A DNA stretch of 64,000 nucleotides from Morinoia aosen (Eukaryota; Arthropoda; Malacostraca; Amphipoda; Talitridae), in assembly GCA_030386875.1 (NCBI GenBank), contig CM059572.1, forward strand, positions 38,871,732 through 38,935,731, written 5' to 3'. The position numbers and the translations under genes are program-made. The notes below the pieces were generated by a model that saw nothing but the letters and a program-made list of their open reading frames with translations, searched no databases and was not told where the DNA came from. Shown piece by piece: positions 12,301 through 24,300 of the stretch; position 1 is the first letter of the stretch; the number at the start of each line of letters is the position of its first letter.

Positions 12301-15300
12301 GACAAAATATTTAAAAAAAAACAAAATATCCACGTTTTTTTTGGCCATGGTTTTTTTTTGTAAAAAAAGCGTGTTTTTTTTAAAAAAACGGCACGGTTTT
12401 TTTAGTCACATCTCTACTCAGGGGGATACAACTTCTATGGGAATTAGCACTCCCAGGGGAACTATGTAAGGGCCTGAGCTAAAGGTTAGGTAGGCTTTCT
12501 TTTTGTTAAAATAGAATAGGTTTTTGTTTTGTTGCGGACCATCTTTTTTGGGTTCACTGCTGTCCTGGTTTTCAGCACCTACTACTTTCTTCTTCAACTT
12601 TTTTTTGTTTCATGATCTTCTTTCTTAGCTTCCTGTTTCTGTGCCCTTTCTGCATAGATTCCGTGTTTCTTTAAGTCCAGACTAAATAGTGCCTTCTTCC
12701 TTCCTCTCTTTGGATAGCCTTTGTTGCGGATAGGGAGGCTTAAACTAACTAATAATCTAATCTGAATAATTTGCTAGGTAGGGGCTAAAAGAATTTGATG
12801 AGTGTATCTGTGATACAGGTTTCACTACTTCACAGGTTTGAATGTAATGCTTCAATCTCGAATACAGTAATATCTCACCATAAAAATTTAATTTGTTTCA
12901 GGATCTACATTGTATGTTGAATTATTAGTGTGTTGGATCAATTATTCCCATAGAAATATATGTAAAACCATGTAATTTGTTCCATAACTTAAAACTTGCC
13001 TAATTTTTGCTTCATATTCGTTGAGATCATAGAGATGTTGTGGCCATATTGCTTTGCCAGATCGCTCTCATACATACCATGTTCCTAGTTTCTATGATTT
13101 CTTACTTTGATATGAAAGCATTCCCCTTTTTTTCACAACTACAATGACTTGCATTAGCCTTCTTTGGACCCATGATTATAGAATAATGATAAAATAAGAC
13201 TTATTATCACAAAGAAGTGGGAGCTGATCGCTGAAGATATTTATGGAGCGAAGCGCAACTGTGAACTGACCTCTCGGTCTTGTCATGAATGTTGCCGCAT
13301 GATGAGGTTAACCACTAAGCTTTGATGTTGTTTGTTGGATTTTCCATTGGATATAGAGCCAATAGTTTGTTCAAATTTCATGTTGTGTGTTGAAAAATTT
13401 GTATGTTGAAACAATCATATGTTGAGGTGTAACTGTATTGTTAAGATAGATACATTTTGGATTATGTGCATTCTGAAAATCAGTATCAAGAAAACCTCGA
13501 AGGGTAGTGAGGCATGTATCAAAGGTACTGCAAATGCACCATCAGTTTTTGAAATAATCTGTAAGTGATGCTATTTTTAACTTAAAACTAAATAATTTAC
13601 ATTGTTTATTAATTATCATTAGTGGGTATAATTTATGACAAGGCACAAGATATTAGTCTGCTATTGTTCCCTGAGTTGCATTTAAATAAGAAGATTACGT
13701 TTTTATCTATTTCAGCAACTAAAGGCCATATTTTGGAAAATACTTCATTGACAAAGTTATACCATACATGGAATATAACTACAGCAGAGTACTGTAAAGA
13801 AATATTTTAGGTTTGTTCATTTACTTTCATAAAAGGTTAATAAATAGAATAATATTTATATATATATGATACCATACAAAAGTTTAATTCTGATACATTT
13901 TGTCAGTTTCTATCCCTTCTAAATGCAGCTTAATGAAATTCTGTAGATTTCTATTCAAACTGGGGTATTGAATCAGAAATACATGATACAATCAAAAGCA
14001 GTAAGTACAATTCTTATTGACATCCTGTATGTCTTGTCCCATTAGTGCACGTGTGTGTCACGAGTGTTCAATTTGACCTATGTGTTCCAATGAAATGCTT
14101 CATTTTATTCAAGTTGGGTACTGAACATGGGTTACGAATGTATTGAAATGAAAGAGAAGTCAATGCAATGCTATAGTAACAAACTTATTTTATTTTTTAT
14201 TTTTATTGGTCATTAGTCATGAAGCAATGTACCTATTGCATCAGAAAAATTTGTCTGCATCTGTGAAACTAACTTGAAATAAAATACTTAGCCCACCATA
14301 CATAGTCCATACCATAGTCAAATATTGATCTTATTAAGGTATCTGTATGATGCCATCATTTTTGATGTAATGGGAACTTCTATTTTTATATGATCATCAC
14401 AGACTTGAACCTATTTGAGTCTCTTTACTGGTTCATGAACTTCTAGCCTATGGTGAACCTCATGAAATGGTTTGAAAATTTGTCTTACCCTAATTTTTTA
14501 AAACTGTATAATCAAGAACAAAAGGAGCTGAGAAATAATAATCTTAATATTGAATATGTTGGTTTGTTTATTAATATTGTAAAGAGAGGACAATCAGAGA
14601 ATATGCAATTGCATAGTGAGAATTTTGCACCAGATTTTAAAGTCTACTATTGTTCCCTAAGCCACCCTTGAATTATAAGACTGAATTTGATCTATATTAA
14701 CAACTGAAGGCCATATTTTGGTAAACACTTTGTCAATAAGGCTATGTCATACCTGAAATAAAACTACAGGAATGTCAGTCAGTGACTTAAGTATTTTTTT
14801 CCTTTGCAGAGAGTGCTTGTGCTGGTACACTCGGACCTTGATGCCATTTGCTCTGGCAAAATTTTGCAGTCCCTCTTTCATGCTGACCATATCCTCTACA
14901 CACTCTGCCCTGTGCTCACTTTGACAGACCTGCAATCTGCTGTTGAAAGTCATAAGGAACAGGTAAATTTTTATTTGTTATTTTATACAGATATGTTAAA
15001 GTTAGAAGTGCATCATGTTGCACTGGAGTGAATTTTTCCAAACCAAGCATATCAGTGATACATTTTGAACTTCACTGCCTTGTTCTTCTGTGTGGTGTGC
15101 TGATGTATGTATGATACAAATTCTCGACATGTATGTTTGATATAGGATTGAGGGTTCCCCTAAGTTTATGCAGTATGGTTTGTTGAGTAATTTATAAAAG
15201 TAAACAATTACCAAAATGGAAAAATCTGTATTCTTTCTTTACGGTAGCTAGTACCTTCTGATATATTTGTAGTAACCTGCAATAGTTTGTTGTAAAAGCA

Positions 15301-18300
15301 TGCAGTGACTGCAGTTTGTTCCTACATCCATTTTCATACGTATTATGCTCAAGCAAATAGATGCAGCTTATTTTTCCATACTTCTTTGGATGCAATTGTC
15401 TCTTCATTTCAGGATTTTTTTTTCAAGTAAATTTAATAATTAGTGGGATGGTCTGTCCATCATTTGGTGGCACCTTTATCTTTCTACTCTCAAATTGTAT
15501 CAGTAACAAACATGTGATTATTTTTCTTGTTGACAGTTTCACCCTTGCAGCTGAAAAATTTCACCTTGCTGAAAAATTTAAATTACAGTATGGGAGTATG
15601 ACTGTAGGAGATAAATTAATAACTAAGTTTTTGTGATATATTTTTCTTTACCTTCAAAATGATGATTTGGTTAAAGGGGATCTACCACCCTGAATCTGAC
15701 CTAATGGTTCAAAGGTCACTGTACACATTTCTATTGCACCTAGGGAAACGAAAATGCAGACAGATATGTAAAATTGAATTCCAAACACATTTGCTTCTAT
15801 AAAATTTTTCGATTTTTGCAAAAAAAAGTTAATTTTTGAAAACAAGAAAAAAAAACGTTGAGCCAAACCAATCTCACTCTACAATTTTCAACATAAAAGC
15901 GTGATTTTGGTCTCATTCGAAGCGGAAGGACTGTGTCAACGTTGTCAGGTAGGATCTTTTTGAATTTTGAACACGAAAAAAATTGGATTTCGAACTAGAA
16001 ACATTGAATATTGCTGAGTAAGATAGGTTTGGCGCAATGTTTATTTTCTTTCTTGTTTCCAACAAGTAACTTTTTTTCAAAAATTGGAAAATTTTATAGA
16101 AGCTAATGTGTTTGGAATTCAAGTTTACATATCTGTATGCATTTTCGTTCCCTTAGGTGCAATAGAAATGGAAAAAATGACATTTGTAAAATTGGGTGAT
16201 TCAGGTAAAGCCCAGGGTTGTAGAACCCCTTAATGTTCTTGTACAATAGTTTTTAATTCCTTAGTATGTATTTGTTACATGGTTCATGTGTTTAAAATTG
16301 ACACTGTTTGTTTGTTCTATTACTTCCTTGACACTAATAAATTTTACTCACTTGTCAATTTTTACGTACCTTTTATTTGATCTGTAAATGTCTTTGACCA
16401 GGCTGTCACACCTGGATGTAAAATGAAAAGTATATGAAAATGAAATGAAGGTTGTTATATATTTCTTTTACCTTGTATGTTCGTTGCATGTTAATATTTC
16501 AATTTAATTTGGGGACAGTTTTGTCTGCCATTCCCAATATCTTTCATAAAAATTGTTGGTAAGGGATTAGAGGTGTGTTATATTTGTTATTTTTTCAGAT
16601 CAGTTCAATTGTTCTGATAAATTGTGGTGGGACACTGGACCTTGTTGAGTTTCTTGGACTACCTCCTCACATCAAAGTTTTCTTGGCTGACACTCACCGA
16701 CCTCTACACGTGTGCAACATTTACAGCGAAGATCAAGTATGTTTTATCTTTGTTTTGTTCAAACGATTCTGTGCTCTTCTGTGGGTTCTCCATTTTTGAC
16801 TTGGAATTTTTGTCCTATTTGTTTTTGCTGTTATGGTGTATATACAACTATTATTTTTGAATGCATAAGTTGCCCCTTAGTTAAATTTTATTGGTGTTAA
16901 ACATTGGTGTAATGGGAGTTGAATCTATTGCATATTTTGAACTTTCCAGATTCGGATATTGAGTCAACTGGAGGATGATGAAGAGGTTCCTGCATTTGCT
17001 GATGTCTTCAGAGATGAAGAGGTAGTTCTTATATGTTACTTCTAAGCAACTGACATTCGATAATTTCTCTTATTCTCATGCATTGAAACATAGCCAGCAT
17101 GTTTTCTAGCAAGCCTCTGCAAGATCTGAGATGCAAATTGTATGCGTCTGTCCTCATCACCATAGCATGACTCGTTACCCCCTGATGCACTTAGTTTCTT
17201 TTGATGAATGATTTCTTTATTTTAATAGAAAACTAAAGATTTAGCAAGTTTTATGATCCACAGCAGAATTCATTTTTATTTTGTAATAAGGACAATGCAT
17301 TGTATCTTGAAACTTTTTTCATCTAATTAATTCTTCCTTTTTATTTTTGTCTTAAGAAGAATGGTTTCTGACTGATATGGTATTTTTTATGTTAAAATGA
17401 ACTTTGTGTGTCCTATGAAATGTGTCCCAAAGTGTTGCAATGCTAAACCTTGTATTGGGCTGCACTTCTATTTTATGTTGATACTTCTTTTGTTGAAGTG
17501 ATGCAAAATTGAGTTTAGCAATAAAACTGCATTACTAATGGGGAATTTTTATTATCATCTTCCTTTCTATTACAATTGTTAGCTGCAACAAAATTGCACA
17601 CCCTAAAGCAAAGCATTCTATTATGGGATTTAAACATTGCAGAGTTCTGACAGTGAAGACGAGGATGACGAGAGTGGCAACAGAATATCAGAGGCCCGGC
17701 TGGAGCGGCAGAGGGAGCGGCGACTGTGGGATCAGAAACGCAGCAAGCTCCTGTTTGACTACTCCCAGTTCTCTTATTTTGCTGGATCGGTTTGTGTTAT
17801 ACCCCAGATTATCTGGTTCTACTTTTTAAAAAGTTCTTATGGAAGCATTGTGTCAGTTGTCTTTTTTGGTGTATGCTCATCTTGCGTTGAACTGCTCCAT
17901 ATTTTCCTCTTCAACTGTGTGGTACTACCGTGTGTCTCTCAACAGCCATTTGCTGATGTAATTTGCTTCTATTTATTTCCATTCTAAACTCCAACCTAGA
18001 ACACATGCTTAACTTTCTTGCACCTATCTCATCTGAACCATGCCCTGTTTTTTTTTAATGCTCCTCTCCTCAATATCTCATTTTTTATATAATCTGTAGT
18101 TTTCCCAATGCCACTTTGATTTGTAACATTCTCTTGCTGTTAGACAATTCTTTTGTTCACATGTTCCTTAAATAAACAAGTGTCAATTTATTAAATATTC
18201 TGCAAGCGATATGCATTTCACTTTGATCTATTTGCGAATGAAATTGATAAAAATTAAAGCTTTCATTTGAATATGTATATTAATAGGATCATATTTTATC

Positions 18301-21300
18301 AGTGATTATTGTATAAGTATCAGTTAAAATATGAAAATTCAATTTTATTGGTAGGAACCGCCATTCGAGAGGTTTTTGTTACCATGTAAAAGCTTTATGG
18401 TATTAGTATATAATCACCTGCCTAATTGTGAAAATTTTCTTCAGTGATTGAGCTGCACTTTATTGGTTGCTTGAATAGTGAGTTCATGTCATTTGTGTTG
18501 GCAGAGTGCGACACTCATGTTTGAGCTGGCATGGAAGCTCTCCAAGGACACGTGCGATCTCTTGTGGTGAGTACCATTCTTTTTTTCCACTGTGGGCATA
18601 GCGCTATGTTTTGTCTGATAATTACAGGCGTGTCTTGTGCACTGCTGAGAAAATTAGGCAGTTTTACTGTTTATGGCACCCACACTTAGGATCGTGTAGT
18701 ATTATCTGTGGAGGTCTTCTTGCATTCATGTTATTGAGGAGGCATGCAGCGATAGGATATTGAGTGGCAATAGCTTCGGTGATCAATTCAATTGTTTTTG
18801 TTGCTGCTGTTTGCACCATTAGAAGAAGGAGTGGATTGTTTATCAGATACATCAATTGATCAATCAGAGTTGTGATTTCCGTGGTGCACCGTGTATATGA
18901 GCATGGCGTGTGCAGGTTAGCCATCGTGGCGCTGAGCAGCGAGCGGCTGTGCAGCGCGCGGGAGCAGCACAGGCTGGCGCTGTCAGCCGCCGCCCTCAAC
19001 ACGCACGTGGCGCGTCTCCACCACACCCTCAACACCGACACCTCCGAGCCCGCTCCTGACAACATCACCTTCCAGAAAGAGTGAGTTTGCCACTTCAGAT
19101 TCAGTGATAGTTAAGTTTTTGTTATAGTTTGTGGGGCATATGAGTAGCTCGATTGTAGTGCTCAAGAGTTCGCTTTAAAACTGTCCAGGAGGAGTAAGTG
19201 TCGGTCAGTAAGGGCTTCATTTAAGGTCATAATCTAGTCACTACATTAGAAACTGGATTGTAGTGCCTATGAGTCTGCTCTAAAACTGTCCAGGAGTAAG
19301 TGTCGGTCAGTAGGGGCTTCATTTAACCCTTTAAAGTCTGAATTTTTGTACTCGTATTACCGTTAACACAACCACCGTCACTAAACTGGCGCTGGCATCA
19401 GGCAGTCACCGATATCAGGATGGGATAGGAACTGCCACTCGGCAGAGAACTTCAAAGAACACATTAGGGAACTAATTGAACTAGAAATACAATATATTGA
19501 GGGTATTTTTGAAAGAGGACACTGGTGTCCTCTGGGGCGTTAAAGGGTTAAGGTCATAATCTAGTCACTACATTAGAAACTGGGTTGTAGTGCCTTGTGC
19601 TAGAGCTGCTAGAGCTCTCCAAGATGAGAAAGTGTTCAGTTTTACCTTCGTTTACTATCCCTGAGTGAGGTGAACGTGATGAAGACTAATCTGTGATGGC
19701 GCGTGAGTGTAATGTGTTGTGTGTGTGCAGCGTGCAGCTGGCCTTGTACCGGCACTGGAGCGTCGTAGAGAGCATGAAGCACACCCTGCACATCTCCACA
19801 TCACTCAAGCTCTGGACGCACAAGGGCGAAAAGAAGATGCTCGAACTGCTCGCTGAATTGGGGTGAGTCGCTTTCACTTTTCAATTGAAAGAAGTTTTAA
19901 TCCCTCAATACCTCAAAAAATCTAAAGTTTTAGTTGTTGTCATGATGGTTGATCATTTTTATTTGGATTTTACTAATGTTTTTAACTACAGCTCAAATGC
20001 GTTATTTACAATCGGAATAGTATTGTTCATTTTGTACCCTCTCATGTATGTTTAGTTTAGTTGCATTTAAATCGCAACATTATCAGTCATATTTTCATTG
20101 TGAATTATATTAGTGAGAAATATTCAGTTTTAAGTTAGTTGGTTTAACCACTTGTAGTGACACTAACTTTTTTGTTGTTTTGCATCTTCTATAGTAGCGC
20201 TTCCTGTGCTAATTGCGAGGCAATTAATGAACTTACTTGTTGAAATGTTGAACAGGTTTTATGAAATTTGATTTTATCCTTGTTTTGTAATGCATATGGC
20301 ACACACTTAATGCTGCCGTTTTGCAATATCCACGGTGCAAAATTATCTATGTTTGTGAATGCCAGTTTTGGAGATTTTGTTGCTGGAGTAAGCATTTAGG
20401 GAAAATGTCTTGTTTTTCTTATTCTTAGTTTCTATTTTTTAACAGGTTGCCTCTCACCGAATGTCGACAGCTTTTCTGCGGCATGGACGTCAACCTGAGG
20501 AGTGAATTACCGACTTTACTGGAAGGTAGTAGTGACTTGTCTCACTGTTGGTGCCTGCTGTGTCAGACAAGTCACTTTGACTGCTGAAAATGAGCGTTTG
20601 TAAAATCTGTGCTATGTTTTACTTATATCAAATATATTTTACGATATCAAATGGTGACTGGTTGCACTTGACTCAACTTTTGGATAACTGGTGCTTGGTC
20701 GCAGATTGAATGCGAATATTTTGAAGTTTTGATCTGTTCCAAATACTTTTCTGAATAGGCCTTTTACTTTTTTTTCTTCATCAACTACGAGCAATGTTCA
20801 TTGTTCCTGTAAACCCTTCATCAGTAAATGTTCCGAGCTCAAGTGCTCGTGTATGAATGCGATGGTATAAGAGTTGCTGAAAACAGGAAACACTATTACT
20901 TCACATTATTGAAATTTACTACACTTGTCTTAATCAGTACACCTATGCATGGTATTGGGTAACTGGGGGTCGTTGAAATATAACGAGTGCTTATCTCAAT
21001 GGGTAAAAAATTTCTGAAAATTGAAAAAAAAATTCATTTCTACAAATGAGCATATTCGTTGTCTGGTCCGTCTTCTTTTATATGTTCAGATTTGCCTACA
21101 TTTCAAAGCATTTGTAGGAATAATTTTACAATTTAATTTGTTTTCTCTTTATAGGTTGAGCATACCACGCATACATGTCAAGCTATAATGTCTTCAATTA
21201 TTCCGTGCAAACTGTATTAAATAAAGCCTTTCCAGCCAATATTTTGTATTTTTCAACATATTTTTCCTGTATTGAACTCATTATCTGTTGTTTTCATCTA

Positions 21301-24300
21301 ATTCTTCTAGTTTTTCAACTGATTTACACTATTTAAAATCATTCTCAGTTTTCGACTCGCGCTTACTTTTTCAAGTAATTCTTCCTGTTCAACTAATTAT
21401 TTGTTGATTGAACTAATTTAATTCTTTGTTATTCAGCAAATGTTTTCTGTTGTGCAATCAATTTTTTCCATTGTATAACGAATTTTTTTCTGCTATTCAA
21501 CCACTTTTTTCTGCTGTCAACCAATTTTTTTCTGTTCTCCAAGCAATTATTTCTGTTCAACTAATTCTTCCTGCTGTTCTATCAATTCATGCAATAGTTC
21601 TACTAATGAATTTGTTGTTCAATGCATTTTTCCGTGAGCCCTGAATCTCATTGGCGAGCGCGAGGCCGCCGTAATATCGCAATGTATCTTACCTCTGTGC
21701 AGGCAAAGCGGACAGGTACGGCCTGGAGGGACTAGTGACGCCCTCGTTCTCGCGCAGCCACGTGTTCCACTCGCGCTGCAGCGCCAGTGACTTCGCGCAC
21801 GCCGCTCTCGCTCTCCTCGAGCCGCCCTCCAGCGAGGGACTGTCCAAGACGCAGGCCTTCCTTGATGCGTCCGACTGCTTGAATGGGTGCGTTGTTTTCT
21901 TGTTTGTGGTGACACTTAGCAGCTACATGAGGGTTTTAAAGCAGCCATTGAGTGTCTTATCAATACTCCATTTTATTTCCACTTTGCTTGCGTGGTCATG
22001 GTCAGGCTTTGCTTTGGTTGGTAGGGTGCATTGGGTGTTTGGTGATGAGTATGTCCCTATGAAGGGTGTTTTCGTAGAGTGATTCGCTCCAGTGCATTTT
22101 GTTTTAATGTGCTGGTGTAGCCCCCGGCATACCTGTGTGTTCGAATGGTATCAATGTCTTTGTGAAGAACAGTGTAGATTTTTTAACATAGGGGTTTTTT
22201 GCTGCTAGAGACCGAATGGGACGTGAGCTGACAAGTGTGTCTTTGTACATAGCTGTATTGCTGGTTTCCTTCTGTGATGACGGTAGGCGTCCTATTGTCT
22301 CTGACGCAGTTTTTTGTAAAAACCAATTTTTCAAGATCATTTGATTTTGCCGTGCTTTCAGTTGTTAGTTTCTTTTGTATTATCTGTGAAAACATATTGC
22401 TGAGTTATTTTTAGAGAGTGGTATTTCATAGCATGAGGTTGGATCGCACAGTAGAAAGATTGATTTGGAGTTCTTTACTCTGTTTTGTCAAATGTCAATC
22501 CGAATATAAGGGAATATTTCGATGCGCCTAAATTACCCCTCAGGGGGATACAATTGTTGTATCTATGGGAAATAGCGCTCCCAGGGGTAAAATGTGAGGG
22601 CCCGAGCTGAGAGTTAGGTAGGCTTCTTTTTTGTTGAAATAAATTGTTTTTGTTATGCTAAGGACCACCTTTTTTCGGTTCACTGCTGTCGTGTTCTTCA
22701 ACATCAACCACTTTCTTCTTCAACTATGGTCTTGTTTCATGATCTTCTTTCACAACTTACTGTTTCTATGCCTTTCTGCGTAGATTCCGCGTTTCCTTAA
22801 CTCCATACTAAATGGTGCCTTCTTCCTTCCTCTCTTTGGATCGCATTTGTTGCTGGGTACGGAGGCTAAAACAAACAACTAAACTAAACTGTGCCTAACT
22901 TACTAGATATTCACAAAATATTTAATTTGAGGTACTGTAGTTTCTATAAAAAAATTTCCCGGAATTCTGTTGGTACTGCATATCATCTGCTCCAAGTAGG
23001 CATGAAAATTTATTATATCTGTTGTTTTTTGTATCAATAGCACTGAACGATACTGCTCATCTAAACCTTTGCTCTGGGAACCTGATGATAGGGATGAGAC
23101 TGAGGGACCCAATCTCGCTTTTCTCTGAAGTAGTCGCTGATAAAGGTGCCGGTGCTCAGTAATATTTTTAGATCCTCGATTAAAGTAGAGGAACTGAATG
23201 TAAATTTCCCCTTTCTATTACTCAGGTCATCACTTCTTGCCAAGGGGATCAAGAGTGCCAAGAAACAGCTGGAGGCTGTTTACAGTCAGATGCAAACTTT
23301 CCTTGACATGAACCAAGTGATCTCCGCTGGCCCGTTTCTCTATGCTACCGTCCTGCAGGTCAGAGCCAGGCACATTCGCCACTGTAGAGGTCAGCTTCTC
23401 GTTCTTGGTCTCGTGGCAGAGGTTGCTTCCTGTTAAGTGCTGGTTTTCTTTCATAGTAAATTTGAGAAACTTCAGCTTCTCAAAGATATTTAGGTCGCTT
23501 GAAACAGTTACCGGGGTGCTTGAGTGTATGAGTTGACTTACGGGATGAAGAAAGTGATCAATGAGTTCGTTAGTCGTTACAAAAGGTTTTGGGAAAAAGG
23601 GGAGGTATCGGACTTACTGAGGCTTGGAAGGAGCATGAGCAACTTCAAATAATCGGTGCTGATGTGCGCTACTTAGGTACGTTGTGTTAACCTGGCAGCA
23701 ACAAAGAAACCAACAGAATTGAAAGGCAGCAGAAGCAAGTAAACTTGGTTAGGGTAGAGAAATAAAGCGCGGTTTTGGAGTGACAATGAACTAAAGCTAC
23801 GATCACATATTGTGGCGATTTTGAGAAGAGTGGAAGTGATCATCGGGCAAGGCGAGGATTTGTTAGTGTGAGTTACCGTAATAACAGTATCACCATGAAA
23901 AATAGTGTTATGTACCTTAGCTATAGATGACTTCCGAGGCCTATGTCTTTCGTGTCCACTTCTTTCAGTTTTCATGTCTTCTTTGCTATCTTTTCTTCAT
24001 CTTCATTCTTAACTTACTGCTTCTATGTGCATGGTAACCTGTGTAGGAACACACCTTGTGCATAGATTTCTCGTTTTCTACCGTCCTTCCTAAATAGTCG
24101 CTTCTCTTTCCTCTCTTGAGATCGCCTGTGTTCTAGCTATGGAGTCTCAAACTAACATAATAATGATGACACGGTCTCAAAAGGGGACTTGAGGAATAGT
24201 GCGAGTGAAAAATCACTTAGTACCCCAAAAAGTTTTTTATGAACTGTCAAGCGATGTGATCGTTGGTCTATGTTGAAATCGTGGCGTTTTCAAGTGTATA

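Larger units (their letters stand above)
7354..12416. mobile_element. hAT-like foldback transposon inside the SINE
   Basis: Flanked by a perfect 8-bp duplication CTCAGGGG (7346-7353 and 12417-12424). Termini are TAGTGATG and, inverted, TAGAGATG, fitting the hAT TIR consensus YARNG; 8-bp duplications are characteristic of hAT. The body is AT-rich, made of degenerate units of about 86 bp and many palindromes, with no transposase, so it is non-autonomous. Without its own inserts it is about 2.5 kb. Confidence 0.85.
7330..12775 (+). mobile_element. Hairpin-SINE copy 1, split by a 5.06-kb insertion
   Basis: The SINE's first bases (CCC CTCAGGGG) are at 7343-7353 and the rest runs 12417-12762. The SINE's own 13-bp target duplication TGAATAATTTGCT survives at 7330-7342 and 12763-12775. 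The two halves, 5 kb apart, are therefore one original insertion. Confidence 0.93.

Noticed and set aside
17637-17987. Extended Cdc45 exon 5 frame beyond 17789
   Set aside because: CDC45 homology stops exactly at the GTTTGT donor and resumes in exon 6; the extension is hydrophobic intron sequence.
18664-19068. 134-codon minus-strand frame opposite Cdc45 exon 7
   Set aside because: It is a shadow of the GC-rich exon; only the plus frame aligns with CDC45.
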